Positions 33,230-43,366 of a stretch of DNA of 64,000 bases are shown piece by piece. Source of the stretch: Pseudomonadota bacterium (lineage in GTDB: Bacteria > Pseudomonadota > Alphaproteobacteria > UBA9655); contig JAFECQ010000016.1 in assembly GCA_018242065.1 (NCBI GenBank), positions 1 through 64,000 of the forward strand. The letters run 5' to 3'. Each line of letters begins with the position of its first letter. Within the stretch, counting starts at the first letter, position 1. Below the pieces are notes generated by a model, which had not been told where the DNA came from, did no database searches, and saw only the letters and a list, made by a program, of their open reading frames with translations. A program made the position numbers and the translations under genes.

Positions 33230-34401
33230 AAAATTTATTTCTTAGCCTCAGTGTTTTATTCTTAACAAGCTGGAATGCGCAGGCCTTGAAACTTATTCTT
33301 CTTTCAAATCATGATAACGCGGGTGATCATAATCAGGTTTTAGGCATCGCTGCAGCTTTGGAAAACATTGCTTCTCCCAAAATTACAACCGAAGACTTGA
33401 ATACAAAAACGATATCTTTAAAGGAGATTCAAGCGCAAGTTAACAATGATCTTTTGCAAGGAAAGGTTATTATTATAGGAGCGGGTGAAGGAGGTATTCA
33501 TGGCATAACGGATCTTTCACCTAGTCCCAATCTTATCATTTGCTTAACATCCCATATGTTCCTGAAAGAGTTTGCAAATCCAACTCTCTTAAATAAGGTT
33601 AGCTTCTTTGCGCTTCCCTCTCATGCAACAGAAGAAGCGAAAGCCATTTTTGGCTCAAAGCTAATAGAAACAACGGGTGTATCCCATAATCGTCAAGCAA
33701 ATATTGTAACACAAGTTTATAATAAATGGGAAAAACAGGAGTTGCCTCAGAATTGTTCTAAATATTTAGGTGTCATTTTAGGAGGTGATGCCCCAACTTT
33801 AACGAAAGACATCCAGTTGTTCACCGAACAAGATGCGGTAAAACTTGCTACGTTTACCGCTAAAATGGTAGCAAACGCTTGCGTCCTCGTTCTTAATGGT
33901 CCTCGAACAGGAAAGCATGATGCAAATAAGCAAGAAATTAAAACCGTTCATCGTCAAGGCTACTCTGATCGCATTACAGAGCTTTTTCAAAAAGAACTTA
34001 TAGCGCAGGGAATCAAAAATATGAAAGTATTTGATTTCCAGCATGACACAAAAATGCCTTATAATTCCTTTGATCTTGTTATTGGTGCTGTGAAAGCAAA
34101 AGATGGCACGATCATAGTGCCTGGTGAATCAACCTCAATGATATCTGAAGCAATTGATACACTTCCAGCTAAAAGCGTGTTGATTTACGAAGATAGTGCT
34201 ATGAATGAAGCGCACAGGGCCCATGTTGAAAGCGAGCTTACTGCTGGTCGAGCTTCCATTCTTAAAAACTACTGTGAAATCGAAGTGCCCTCTCTTAATA
34301 GTTCAGAACCAAAAGCCGGTGCTGCAAAAGTTATTGCGGAAAAGCTTTGGCAAGCAGCAAGTTCCTCTCATTTCGTAAATATTATACCGTTTCAATCATA
34401 A
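33226..34401 (+). CDS. exported ELM1-like protein
   Basis: 391 residues. Residues 1-20 are a signal peptide (LFLSLSVLFLTSWNAQA). The remainder resembles the ELM1 / DUF1022 group (mitochondrial fission ELM1 family, with glycosyltransferase-like fold): GDHNQVLGIAAALE early, VILGGDAPT in the middle, VLNGPRTGKHD, and VPGESTSMISEAI late, in the order expected for that family (NQ..GLA..L, GGD, SRRT, D/E S.SM..EA). Known bacterial members are generally cytoplasmic or inner-membrane proteins, so the signal peptide is odd. It starts in the last bases of tatB. The function is unknown, and the assignment is by motif pattern only. Confidence 0.5.
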   Translation: MKNLFLSLSVLFLTSWNAQALKLILLSNHDNAGDHNQVLGIAAALENIASPKITTEDLNTKTISLKEIQAQVNNDLLQGKVIIIGAGEGGIHGITDLSPSPNLIICLTSHMFLKEFANPTLLNKVSFFALPSHATEEAKAIFGSKLIETTGVSHNRQANIVTQVYNKWEKQELPQNCSKYLGVILGGDAPTLTKDIQLFTEQDAVKLATFTAKMVANACVLVLNGPRTGKHDANKQEIKTVHRQGYSDRITELFQKELIAQGIKNMKVFDFQHDTKMPYNSFDLVIGAVKAKDGTIIVPGESTSMISEAIDTLPAKSVLIYEDSAMNEAHRAHVESELTAGRASILKNYCEIEVPSLNSSEPKAGAAKVIAEKLWQAASSSHFVNIIPFQS

Positions 34402-34405
34402 TCCT

Positions 34406-36832
34406 TCATATCCTAGGAAAGGACGTTTCCAAACCATCTTCTACAATAGAGAAATACTCCTCTTTGGGAAAGTCAAGTTTGATTGATCCTTTCATAAAAG
34501 AGACAAAATCATTACGAGCATTCTCTCCTAACCTATCCCAATCTTTATATCCCATTTTCTCGAGAGCGTGCTTTACAATTTCCGTATCCGAAACCGACGC
34601 TTTCTGAATCTTCATGTCGCGATAGGTTTTCCAAAGATCTAAATCGTTAAATACTTGCAAAGCATACAAACAATTAAATTTCTTTATTGAATTTTTAATT
34701 ATATTTTGATTTCTATAAGATAAATTATCCCAATTTTTATATCCATTACTCTCGAGAAGGAATTTAACAATTTCTTTATCAGAAGCTGCGTTTTTTTTAT
34801 TGCTTCTTATGGACTGAAAGGCACTTGAATAATCCTGTGTGCTTAGGAGTTTTCGTATTTCTCTCAAGTATACTGCATTTGTAATTTGTTCAACAACCGA
34901 CTCACGCTGCCTTGCGTTTAGTCGATTCCATCTTACAAAGCCATTACTCTCGAGAAGGAATTTGACAATCTCTTCATTAGAAGCTGTATTTTTTTTGTCG
35001 TTTCTTATGGACTGAAAGGCACTTGAATAATCCTGTGCGCTTAGGAATTCCCGAGAGTATCTTAGCTCTGCTTCACCTGTGATTTTATCATAAATCCATT
35101 TACGCTTGCTAAAGCCGAGCCGTTTCCATCTCTTATAGCCATTGCTCTCGAGAAGGAATTTGATAATCTCTTCATTAGAGGCTGAAATTTGTGAGGATAG
35201 CGATATATAAGCTCCTATATAATCCTGCTTGCTTAGAAATTCTCTTAAATATTCATCATCAGCTTTGTTTGTAATTGTACCAATGATCCATATTTTACCG
35301 TCATAAGATAACTGATCCCAATTTTTATATCCATTACTCGTAAGAAGAAATTTTACAATTTCACTATCAGAAGCTAGATTTTCTGTATTCGCAATTGCAC
35401 TAAAGGCTTTCGAATAATTCTGCTGACTTATAAGATTACGTAATACGTTTAACTCAGTTTCTTCTTCTCTTTTTTGTTTTTTAATCTCTTTTGGAGCCAT
35501 TTTAAACAAGGAATCTGAAAGAGCAACTTTCGCAAGATCAAGCCAACAATTCCAAAATTTTTCGTATCCCAATTGGATGACATGCTGTTTTTCCCGTGCC
35601 GAAAGATCGACCCATTTCTCTTTTTGTAAAAAGAAATCGTTCAGAATAAATTCCTCATCTCTACCAAATTCTCTGTACCTACGTTCCATATCAACAAGCA
35701 TGTGCTTGCTTGCGTTCGTAAATAATTCTTGCTTCTTTGACGCATTTCTCCATTTAACTTTCTCTATCATAGCTAATTTAATGGCATTTATTATTTTGTC
35801 GATGGATTTTAACGTCCTGGTTTTTTCCGAAGTTAGAGGGCTTTCGTGTATCAGGATATACAAACCATGCTCAATAATTTTTCTTTTATTTTCTTTCTCA
35901 TCATATTTTTTATAAAAAGAAAAAATTTTTCTCATTTTTTTCATTAGGGCCTTATCGTTACAAACTTGGCCATCTACTATTATGTGAGTAAAATCATGGG
36001 TTAAAAAATTGCGAGTGCCACTAACGGAAGACCAATGAGGATCTTTTTTTGATCTTTTCTTTTTATCTTCCTTTTGCAAAACATCAAATACAGCTAAATA
36101 GCCTTCATACTTTGGATTGAAGAACTCCCATACAAAGCGACGGGGCATCAAATGGCGCTTCTGACCAGGTTTGGGAGACAGATATATGATAGAAACGATG
36201 GGGAGGTTAATTTTGTCGAAGACGCTGAACCATTTGAGAGCCTCGGGTACAATTTTTTTTCTTATCTCACTATCAAAAACATCATAATAATTTTTACTAA
36301 AATGATTATTTTCACCTCCTTTATAAAAACTTAAAAGATCTGATAAAATATAATTAAATTGACAAAAATCATATGTATCAATCATTCCTGTTGGAAAACC
36401 TTTGTTTAAAGACATCCACAAATTTTTAAGAAGACGAAGGGAATACTGTTTTTTATGTTCATTTATAAATCCCTTCATGGGGACTTTTATATCACCAGCA
36501 ATAGAATCATGAACTAAAGCAAAGCCATTTTTTAAAATACTATAAAGTCCTTCAATAGGTTGAGTCTTGAGTTTTTCAACATCACCACCGTATTTACTGA
36601 AAGCCTTATCATAAATTTTACGATAATTCATAATTTGGGCGGGAAGAGGAAGGTGCGTATATTTAGAGGGAAGTTTAGGCTCAACTTTTTCGTCAGATGA
36701 AATGGCTATTTTCTTAATAAGCGTCCTCTTATTATCCTTCTCTTCCACTGCTTGCACTGCAAAAGAGAAAGATAACAAAATCATTGCGCTACTTATTAAC
36801 ATCTTTAATTTAATAAATATGCTCACAACCAC
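34406..36832 (-). CDS. large exported protein with five QDYS repeats
   Basis: 808 residues, no known family. A signal peptide (LISSAMILLSFSFAVQA) is followed by a unique region of about 430 residues, rich in Lys and aromatics, containing NFLTHDFTHIIVDG, i.e. an HDxxH pattern. From residue 464 to about 782 come five tandem repeats of about 65 residues related to those of the genes at 16148 and 43367 (LREFLSKQDYIGAY, EEIIKFLLESNGYKRW, W/I..KIT); units 3 and 4 are close copies and unit 5 is divergent. The start is a GTG at 36832; the ATG at 36802 is an alternative. It is the only minus-strand gene between tatB and tatC. Likely exported; role unknown. Confidence 0.7.
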   Translation of the reverse strand: MVVSIFIKLKMLISSAMILLSFSFAVQAVEEKDNKRTLIKKIAISSDEKVEPKLPSKYTHLPLPAQIMNYRKIYDKAFSKYGGDVEKLKTQPIEGLYSILKNGFALVHDSIAGDIKVPMKGFINEHKKQYSLRLLKNLWMSLNKGFPTGMIDTYDFCQFNYILSDLLSFYKGGENNHFSKNYYDVFDSEIRKKIVPEALKWFSVFDKINLPIVSIIYLSPKPGQKRHLMPRRFVWEFFNPKYEGYLAVFDVLQKEDKKKRSKKDPHWSSVSGTRNFLTHDFTHIIVDGQVCNDKALMKKMRKIFSFYKKYDEKENKRKIIEHGLYILIHESPLTSEKTRTLKSIDKIINAIKLAMIEKVKWRNASKKQELFTNASKHMLVDMERRYREFGRDEEFILNDFFLQKEKWVDLSAREKQHVIQLGYEKFWNCWLDLAKVALSDSLFKMAPKEIKKQKREEETELNVLRNLISQQNYSKAFSAIANTENLASDSEIVKFLLTSNGYKNWDQLSYDGKIWIIGTITNKADDEYLREFLSKQDYIGAYISLSSQISASNEEIIKFLLESNGYKRWKRLGFSKRKWIYDKITGEAELRYSREFLSAQDYSSAFQSIRNDKKNTASNEEIVKFLLESNGFVRWNRLNARQRESVVEQITNAVYLREIRKLLSTQDYSSAFQSIRSNKKNAASDKEIVKFLLESNGYKNWDNLSYRNQNIIKNSIKKFNCLYALQVFNDLDLWKTYRDMKIQKASVSDTEIVKHALEKMGYKDWDRLGENARNDFVSFMKGSIKLDFPKEEYFSIVEDGLETSFPRI
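34488..35443 (-). repeat. five tandem ~195-bp coding repeats
   Basis: Units encode about 64-66 residues. The segments near 34742-34853 and 34940-35045 are nearly identical in DNA sequence (for example GGACTGAAAGGCACTTGAAT in both), indicating recent duplication within the gene. Confidence 0.8.
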
Positions 36833-37026
36833 TCGTTTAACACATTAACTTTCAAATAATAAATAAGCATGAAAATGTATACTTCAATAAAAACTTATTT
36901 TTATTTTTTATAAACAACATAAAATTATTTAAATTTTTTATCTTACGAATAACAATGATGTAAAAAACTATATGAGATAAGCTTTTTCTCTTTAAAAATT
37001 ACAAAAAGCATATTATATTCTCTATC

Positions 37027-37794
37027 ATGCAAAAAGCACTTCTTGAGCATCTTATCGAATTACGGCATCGTTTGATTTATAGCCTTTTGGCTCTCGTGGG
37101 AGGGATCGCTATTTGCTATCCGTTCACACCGACTTTATTCCAATTCCTAACCGAACCTTTATGGCACGCCATGGGAGCAGAAGCTGGGCGGCGAATGATA
37201 TACACAGGCCTTACGGAAGCTTTTCTAACCTATTTAAAACTTGCGTGTTTTTCAGGGTTTGCGTTGGTTTTTCCTTTTATCTTTTGGCAAATTTGGCTTT
37301 TTGTTGGACCGGGACTTTATGACCATGAGCGAAAAGCAATATGGCCGGCTCTTATTGCAAGCCCTCTTCTCTTTTTAGCAGGTGCCAGTCTTGCCTATTA
37401 CGTTGTTTGCCCATGGGCTTGGCAATTTTTCTTAAGCTTTGAATTACCTACCTCAAGCCAAGGATTATCTCTTCAACTTGAAGCACGCATGAGTGAGTAT
37501 CTCTCGCTCATCTTAAAATTAATGCTTGCTTTTGGTCTGTGTTTCCAACTCCCTCTTCTCCTTTTTGGACTTACAAAATTAGGTTTCCTCACGCTTGAAA
37601 CTTTAGAACGAAAACGAAAATATGCTTTCTTAATCATTGTCATTGTAGCTGCGATTATAACGCCTCCAGATATTATCAGCCCCTTAAGTTTAATCATTCC
37701 TCTTTATACCCTCTATGAAATTTCTATAATTTTGGTAAAAATATCCTTGAAAAGGAAAGGATTAGGTTGTGTTAGACATCAAGTGGATTCGTGA
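37027..37794 (+). CDS. tatC: twin-arginine translocase subunit TatC
   Basis: Six-helix membrane receptor for twin-arginine signal peptides, 255 residues. Signatures: [18 protein letters not shown] at the N-terminus, the periplasmic loop with [31 protein letters not shown], and the last helices with [21 protein letters not shown]. It lies 3.8 kb from tatAB, and its 3' end overlaps serS by 26 bases. Confidence 0.95.
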   Translation: MQKALLEHLIELRHRLIYSLLALVGGIAICYPFTPTLFQFLTEPLWHAMGAEAGRRMIYTGLTEAFLTYLKLACFSGFALVFPFIFWQIWLFVGPGLYDHERKAIWPALIASPLLFLAGASLAYYVVCPWAWQFFLSFELPTSSQGLSLQLEARMSEYLSLILKLMLAFGLCFQLPLLLFGLTKLGFLTLETLERKRKYAFLIIVIVAAIITPPDIISPLSLIIPLYTLYEISIILVKISLKRKGLGCVRHQVDS

Positions 37795-39052
37795 AAACCC
37801 AGAAGCCTTTGATAAAGCTTTAAAAAATCGTGGACTTGAAAGCGTATCAGCCCAAGTCATCGCTCTGGACGAAAGACGCCGGGCGGGCATTCAAGCTGTT
37901 CAAGATATGCAAAGTCGTCGCAACGGCCTTGCAAAGCAGATTGGCGAAGTTAAATCTAAGGGGGGAGATGCTGAAGCCCTGATGGAAGAAGCGAGTCTCT
38001 TGCGACAAAAACTTCCTGAAGCTGAGGAAGAGCTTCGTAATCTAGAAGAAGACTTAAAAAAAATTCTGGATTTTCTACCCAATGTTCCCGCAGCAGAGGT
38101 TCCCATTGGAACAAGCGAAAATGATAATAAAGAAGTCCACCGTTGGGGCGAAAAGCCAAATTTTTCTTTTACACCGAAACAACATTTTGAAATTGGCGAA
38201 ACACTTAAGCTTATGAATTTCGAGGAGTCAGCAAGAATCTCTGGCTCTCGATTTGTCATTCTTAAAGGAGATCTCGCACGCTTAGAACGTGCTCTTGGAT
38301 CATTTATGCTTGATGTACATACACAAGAGTACGGCTATGAAGAAATCTCTCCTCCTTATCTTGTGCGTACGCAAGCCATGTATGGAGCAGGTCAATTACC
38401 CAAATTTGCGGAAGATGCCTTTGTAACTACAAACGAATACTGGTTAATCCCCACGGCCGAAGTCCCTCTCACCAATTTAGTCGCGGACAGTCTTTTAGAT
38501 TACGAGCAACTGCCCAAGCGCTTTGTTGCCTATACACCTTGTTTCCGCTCAGAAGCGGGTTCAGCAGGGAAAGACACGCGGGGGATGTTTCGCCAACATC
38601 AATTCCATAAGGTCGAATTGGTGAGCATCGTCATCCCTGAAGCTGCTGAGGCTGAACATCAACGTATGCTAGGCGCGGCTCAATCTATTCTTGAGCGCTT
38701 GAAAATTCATTATCGAACCGTTATTTTATGTACGGGTGATATGGGTACGTGTCCTCAAAAAACCTACGATATTGAAGTTTGGCTTCCGGGCCAGAATGCC
38801 TACCGTGAGATTTCAAGCTGTTCTAACTTTGGCGATTATCAAGCACGACGCATGCAAACCCGCTTTCGCGATGAAGGGAAAAAAACGCGTTTTGTCCATA
38901 CATTAAATGGCTCAGGTCTTGCTGTTGGGCGTACACTTATTGCTATTTTAGAAAATTATCAACAAGAGGATGGATCTGTCATCATCCCTGATGTATTAAG
39001 ACCCTATATGAGAGGAGAATCTCATATTAAAGTTCAAAAGGTGACGGTATGA
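37769..39052 (+). CDS. serS: seryl-tRNA synthetase
   Basis: Charges tRNA-Ser. An N-terminal long coiled-coil arm (about residues 35-105) that binds the tRNA long variable arm is followed by the class II catalytic core with motif 2 ([20 protein letters not shown]) and motif 3 ([20 protein letters not shown]). 427 residues. The start is a GTG ([15 protein letters not shown]) inside the end of tatC. The tatC-serS-M23 order is typical of alphaproteobacteria. It overlaps the next gene by 4 bases. Confidence 0.95.
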   Translation: MLDIKWIRENPEAFDKALKNRGLESVSAQVIALDERRRAGIQAVQDMQSRRNGLAKQIGEVKSKGGDAEALMEEASLLRQKLPEAEEELRNLEEDLKKILDFLPNVPAAEVPIGTSENDNKEVHRWGEKPNFSFTPKQHFEIGETLKLMNFEESARISGSRFVILKGDLARLERALGSFMLDVHTQEYGYEEISPPYLVRTQAMYGAGQLPKFAEDAFVTTNEYWLIPTAEVPLTNLVADSLLDYEQLPKRFVAYTPCFRSEAGSAGKDTRGMFRQHQFHKVELVSIVIPEAAEAEHQRMLGAAQSILERLKIHYRTVILCTGDMGTCPQKTYDIEVWLPGQNAYREISSCSNFGDYQARRMQTRFRDEGKKTRFVHTLNGSGLAVGRTLIAILENYQQEDGSVIIPDVLRPYMRGESHIKVQKVTV

Positions 39053-40236
39053 AAGTTAGAAGTTTTGTGTTATATTTAGGATGTTCTCTTCTAATGGGAG
39101 AAGCAACTTTCGCAAACCCAAAAAGACAAGTTATTGTTGGGCCTGATGATACGGTCTATGGCATTGCTTATAACAATGGCATTCCCACCCGCGCTCTCAT
39201 TTCGGCCAATAATCTGAAGCCTCCTTATGCTCTTAGAAATGGACAGGTCCTTATTATCCCTGGCCCGAGTGAGCATATTGTAGGAGATGGAGAAAGCCTA
39301 CAAAGCATTGCCGAGGATTACGGTATTAACATAGATGTGCTCGCCCAAGAAAATAACATCAAGTCACCGTTCTTTGTAACGCCCGGGACCCCCCTTTCTA
39401 TTCCTTCACGTGATACTGCAGCAATGGCAGAGGCCTTAAAACCACCATCTCAAGAAATTTCATCAACAACTTTAGCACCTTTGCCTCTCATTAAATCTGA
39501 GCCCGCTCCCTCCAAGACAGCAAGCTCTTCACCTTCTATCGCACCTCCGGTCGCAGCTGTTGCAGGAGCAGCTGCAGGAGCCGCAGCTTCGGTCTTACCG
39601 GATGATCTTGCAGCAGAATTAGCGCAAGAGAAAGGAACGACCACTGCACCTGACTCTTCGACTAAGCCTATCATAGGAAATTTAGCCGAGAAAAAAAATA
39701 CTTCTCCCGTTGCTGTCTCTGACAACACCGAGGAGAAAGCAAAAGAAGAGCCAAAACCTAAGAAAGTTGCGAAAAAAGAAGAAGCTAACGAAGAGAAGAA
39801 ACCAGAGAAAAAAGAAGAAAAAAAGGAAGTTAAAAAAGAAGAAAAAAAGAAACTCGAAGACCAAGAGGTCAGCTTTATTTGGCCCCTTGAAGGTGAAGTC
39901 ATCAGCAAATTTGCCGCTGGTGGAAAAAATGATGGTATTAACATCAAGGTCGCATCGGGAACACCTGTAAAAGCGTCAGCCCATGGAACGGTAATGTATG
40001 CGGGGAACGAACTGAAGGGGTTTGGCAATCTCCTTCTGATTAAACACAAAGATGGATGGGTAACGGCATACGCACACAACTCTGAGCTCCTCGTTAGCAA
40101 AGGAGATAAAGTCAAACAAGGTCAAGAAATTGCAAAATCTGGTAAAACAGAAGGTGATGCAGGTGAGCAACAGTTGCATTTTGAAATCAGAAAAGTAAAA
40201 CAACCCATTGATCCACTCACCAAACTTGGGTCATAA
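39049..40236 (+). CDS. LysM / M23 (LytM-type) envelope protein, probably non-catalytic
   Basis: 395 residues, NlpD-like. A signal peptide is followed by two LysM-like units (about 28-70 and 73-115: [19 protein letters not shown] and [19 protein letters not shown]), an Ala/Pro then Lys/Glu-rich linker (about 225-275), and a C-terminal M23 domain. The zinc site appears degenerate: the usual HxGID reads NDGIN, so both the first His and the Asp are replaced, and the later YAHN lacks the second His, although LHFEI is kept. By analogy with NlpD/EnvC this would activate an amidase and not cut peptides itself. Coupled to serS by ATGA. Confidence 0.85.
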   Translation: MKVRSFVLYLGCSLLMGEATFANPKRQVIVGPDDTVYGIAYNNGIPTRALISANNLKPPYALRNGQVLIIPGPSEHIVGDGESLQSIAEDYGINIDVLAQENNIKSPFFVTPGTPLSIPSRDTAAMAEALKPPSQEISSTTLAPLPLIKSEPAPSKTASSSPSIAPPVAAVAGAAAGAAASVLPDDLAAELAQEKGTTTAPDSSTKPIIGNLAEKKNTSPVAVSDNTEEKAKEEPKPKKVAKKEEANEEKKPEKKEEKKEVKKEEKKKLEDQEVSFIWPLEGEVISKFAAGGKNDGINIKVASGTPVKASAHGTVMYAGNELKGFGNLLLIKHKDGWVTAYAHNSELLVSKGDKVKQGQEIAKSGKTEGDAGEQQLHFEIRKVKQPIDPLTKLGS

Positions 40237-40270
40237 AGATATAGACGAACATATAACAAAAAGAGGAAAC

Positions 40271-40693
40271 ATGAATTTACTTATCCCTCCCACAAACGCA
40301 CAGGCTGCAGCACCGAGTGCCGCAGGTTTTGACTTTATGTCATTGCTCCCTCTCGTTTTGATTTTTGCTGTCTTTTATTTTTTGCTTATTCGTCCTCAGC
40401 AAAAAAAGGCACAACAGCAAAAAGCCCTTCTTTCTGCTTTAAAGCGCGGAGATCGTATTATCACTAACGGAGGATTGATCGGTGTCATTTCTAAGATTGT
40501 TAGTGATCAAGAGCTGCAAGTTGAGATCGCTGAAGGCGTTCGCGTTCGTATTGCTCGCCCCATGGTTGCAGATGTTCTCTCTCGCACTGAGCCTGTGCCA
40601 GGTTTTGCAGAAGAATCATCCGCTGTAGAGAACAAACCAAAGCCAAAGGCTAAAGCACCACAAAAAAGCGCACCTGTTCGTAAGAAAAAATAG
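40271..40693 (+). CDS. yajC: preprotein translocase auxiliary subunit YajC
   Basis: 140 residues with one helix (about 23-43, LLPLVLIFAVFYFLLIRPQQ) ending in the diagnostic RPQQKKAQ, then a beta domain with LKRGDRIITNGGLIGVI. The frame extends upstream to 40208, but the ATG at 40271 with GAGG before it is the correct start. Forms part of the SecDF-YajC complex. The C-terminal 35 residues are Lys/Ala/Pro-rich. Confidence 0.92.
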   Translation: MNLLIPPTNAQAAAPSAAGFDFMSLLPLVLIFAVFYFLLIRPQQKKAQQQKALLSALKRGDRIITNGGLIGVISKIVSDQELQVEIAEGVRVRIARPMVADVLSRTEPVPGFAEESSAVENKPKPKAKAPQKSAPVRKKK

Positions 40694-40719
40694 TTATAAG
40701 ATAAGATTGGGCTGCAATC

Positions 40720-42285
40720 ATGATTCACATACCTTTATGGAAGACCCTTCTAACAATAGGAATTTGTCTTTTAGGGATCGTGTTTGTCAGCCCAAACTTT
40801 CTTTCTCGCGAACAACTAGATCGTTTGCCAAATTGGTTGCCTAAAAATCAGGTTGTTTTAGGACTAGATTTACAAGGCGGCGCTCACCTTTTACTCGAAG
40901 TAGATTTTAATGCAGTCGTTCATGAGCAAATGAATACACTTGCTGATGCCACACGTTCTTCCCTTCGAAAAGAAAGAATTGGTTATATCGGACTTTCTGC
41001 AAAAAAGGATTTCGTTACACTTAATTTGCGCAATCCTGCAGATTTAGAAAAAACCATCTCTCTTTTGAAGAAAGAAGATAAAGACGTTGAAATTACATCC
41101 ACGCCAGAAGGACAACTCACCCTTCGTCTTAATGAAATAGCCATTAATGAGCGGAAAAAATCTGCTTTGGCTCAATCCATTGAAATTGTCCGTCGCCGCG
41201 TTGATGAAATGGGAACAGCCGAGCCTTTTATCCAACGCCAAGGCGATGATCGTATTTTGGTTCAGCTTCCTGGCCTTCAAGATCCAACGCGTATTAAAGA
41301 ACTTTTAGGAAAAACAGCAAAATTACAATTCCGATTTGTGGATCTCTCAGCAGCTGCAGAACCTGGAAAGCCTAGTCCTGGTAATGACGTCCTTCCTTCT
41401 CAAGAAGAGCACAATGGTCAACCCATTTATTATGCCGTTAAAAAGCAATTAATCGTAAGCGGCGAAAATCTCGTTGATGCACAACCAGGGTTTGATCAAT
41501 ATAACCGACCGGTTGTTTCTTTAAAATTCGATTCTCTGGGATCCAGAAAGTTCGGTGAAGCCACAAAGAACAACGTTGGCAAACCGTTTGCCATTGTTTT
41601 AGATGATAAAGTCCTAAGTGCCCCACGGATTAATGAACCTATTTTAGATGGGCATGCTCAAATCTCAGGCTCTTTTACGGTTCAAGAAGCTCAAGACTTA
41701 GCCCTTCTGATGCGGGCAGGTGCTTTACCTGCTCCTTTAAAGGTTCTAGAAGAACGTACGGTGGGCCCTGGCCTTGGTGCTGACTCCATTGTAGCAGGTG
41801 AGCATGCTACAATTATTGCGATTCTTATGGTGGCTGCATTTATGTTCATTGCCTATTCCTTTTTTGGAGCTGTGGCCAATATTGCCGTTATCTTTAATCT
41901 TATCCTTCTTTTTGCAGCACTCTCTGTCACTCATGCAACTCTTACCCTTCCTGGAATTGCAGGCATCGCTTTAACAATTGGTATGGCTGTTGATGCGAAC
42001 GTGTTAATTAACGAGCGCATCAAAGAAGAAATGCGTTTAGGACGAAAAATGTTAAGCGCTATTGATGCTGGCTATAATCGAGCCATGACCACGATCATCG
42101 ACTCAAACTTAACTACACTTATTGGCGTTGGAATTCTTTATTATTTCGGCACGGGCCCAACGCGCGGATTTGCAGTCACAACATCCCTTGGAATTATTAT
42201 TTCGATGTTTACAGCGATTTCACTCACCAAGCAAATTCTGGCCTGGTGGATTCAGTGGAAGCGCCCTAGCCGACTTCCCATTTAA
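40720..42285 (+). CDS. secD: protein translocase subunit SecD
   Basis: RND-type export motor subunit that uses the proton gradient to pull proteins through SecYEG. The N-terminal helix is followed by the large periplasmic P1 domain (LGLDLQGGAHLLLEVD at its start), then six helices with the conserved GMAVDANVLINERIKEE block. 521 residues. Followed by secF after 13 bases. Confidence 0.95.
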   Translation: MIHIPLWKTLLTIGICLLGIVFVSPNFLSREQLDRLPNWLPKNQVVLGLDLQGGAHLLLEVDFNAVVHEQMNTLADATRSSLRKERIGYIGLSAKKDFVTLNLRNPADLEKTISLLKKEDKDVEITSTPEGQLTLRLNEIAINERKKSALAQSIEIVRRRVDEMGTAEPFIQRQGDDRILVQLPGLQDPTRIKELLGKTAKLQFRFVDLSAAAEPGKPSPGNDVLPSQEEHNGQPIYYAVKKQLIVSGENLVDAQPGFDQYNRPVVSLKFDSLGSRKFGEATKNNVGKPFAIVLDDKVLSAPRINEPILDGHAQISGSFTVQEAQDLALLMRAGALPAPLKVLEERTVGPGLGADSIVAGEHATIIAILMVAAFMFIAYSFFGAVANIAVIFNLILLFAALSVTHATLTLPGIAGIALTIGMAVDANVLINERIKEEMRLGRKMLSAIDAGYNRAMTTIIDSNLTTLIGVGILYYFGTGPTRGFAVTTSLGIIISMFTAISLTKQILAWWIQWKRPSRLPI

Positions 42286-42298
42286 AGAGAGGACTCCC

Positions 42299-43216
42299 AT
42301 GGGATTACATATTATTCCATATGATGCAAACTATGACTTCGTCGCCAAGAAAAATATTATCTTTGGCATCTTAATTGCTATCGCGCTTGTTTGCTTTGCC
42401 GCGATCTTCATGAAAGGCTTTAATTACGGAATTGACTTTAAGGGAGGACTTTTATTAGAGGTTCGAACTCAAGGACCTGCGGATACAGCAAAGATACGCT
42501 CTGATTTAAGTGGCATTGTTCACGGGGAAGTGACTCTCCAGGAATTCGGATCGCCAAACGATCTCCTCATTCGTGTAGAGCGGCAACCAGGCGGTGAAGA
42601 CGCGCAAATGGAAGCTCTTGGAAAGATTAAAGAAAAACTCGGCACAGGTGTTGAGTACAGACGAGTTGAAACTGTTGGACCAAAGGTCAGTGAAGATCTT
42701 ATTCGAAATGGAATTTATGCTATCTTTTGGGCATTGGTTGCCATGCTTATCTATATTTGGTTTCGTTTTGAATGGCAATTTGGGGTATGTTCGGTTATTA
42801 CCCTTGCGCATGACGCCCTTATCGTTCTTGGACTTTTTTCACTCTTTCAGTTTGAGTTTAATGAAACAGCCATCATTGCCGTCCTTATTACGGTCACGTA
42901 TTCTATTAATGATACGGTTGTGATCTATGACCGCATTCGAGAAAACTTGCGTAAATTCAAGAAAATGTCTTTGTCTGACCTTATCAACCGCAGCATAAAC
43001 GAAACACTTTCGCGTACAATTTTAACGTCAACAACAACCCTTCTCTCTCTCTTGGGACTTTACTTTTTTGGCGGCCCCGTCATTGCCTCTTTTAGTCTTC
43101 CTATTATTATTGGAATCTTAGCAGGAACAGTTTCATCCATTACGGTGTCTGCCCCTCTCCTTCTACATATGCATTTACGTCCTGATCAGTTAGGAATTGA
43201 CGAAAAGAAGGTTTGA
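42299..43216 (+). CDS. secF: protein translocase subunit SecF
   Basis: Partner of SecD, 305 residues. GIDFKGGLLLEV begins the periplasmic domain; the membrane part contains YSINDTVVIYDRIREN and the NRSINETLSRTILTS block typical of SecF. The frame is open upstream into secD, but the ATG at 42299, with AGAGGA before it and 13 bases after the secD stop, is the right start. Confidence 0.95.
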   Translation: MGLHIIPYDANYDFVAKKNIIFGILIAIALVCFAAIFMKGFNYGIDFKGGLLLEVRTQGPADTAKIRSDLSGIVHGEVTLQEFGSPNDLLIRVERQPGGEDAQMEALGKIKEKLGTGVEYRRVETVGPKVSEDLIRNGIYAIFWALVAMLIYIWFRFEWQFGVCSVITLAHDALIVLGLFSLFQFEFNETAIIAVLITVTYSINDTVVIYDRIRENLRKFKKMSLSDLINRSINETLSRTILTSTTTLLSLLGLYFFGGPVIASFSLPIIIGILAGTVSSITVSAPLLLHMHLRPDQLGIDEKKV

Positions 43217-43305
43217 AACTTGTGGAGACGTTTATTGGCTCCTCAATTAAAAACTCCGAAATACCGATCAAAGACTACGCTATTACTACTTCTTCTTCAC
43301 ATTCC

Positions 43306-43335
43306 TTGACAATTCTAATATTGAACTTATATAAA
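43306..43335 (+). promoter_or_regulatory. putative sigma70 promoter of the repeat-protein gene at 43367
   Basis: A consensus TTGACA at 43306-43311 is followed after 16 bases by TATATA (43328-43333) or after 18 bases by TATAAA (43330-43335). It lies 31 bases before the ATG. Confidence 0.6.
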
Positions 43336-43366
43336 TAAAAGATATAATATTTTAATTGGAATTGTT

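Noticed and set aside
39450-40115. 221-codon open frame antisense to the LysM/M23 gene
   Set aside because: Ser/Phe-rich mirror of the Lys/Glu-rich linker; the sense frame has domains, signal peptide and operon context.
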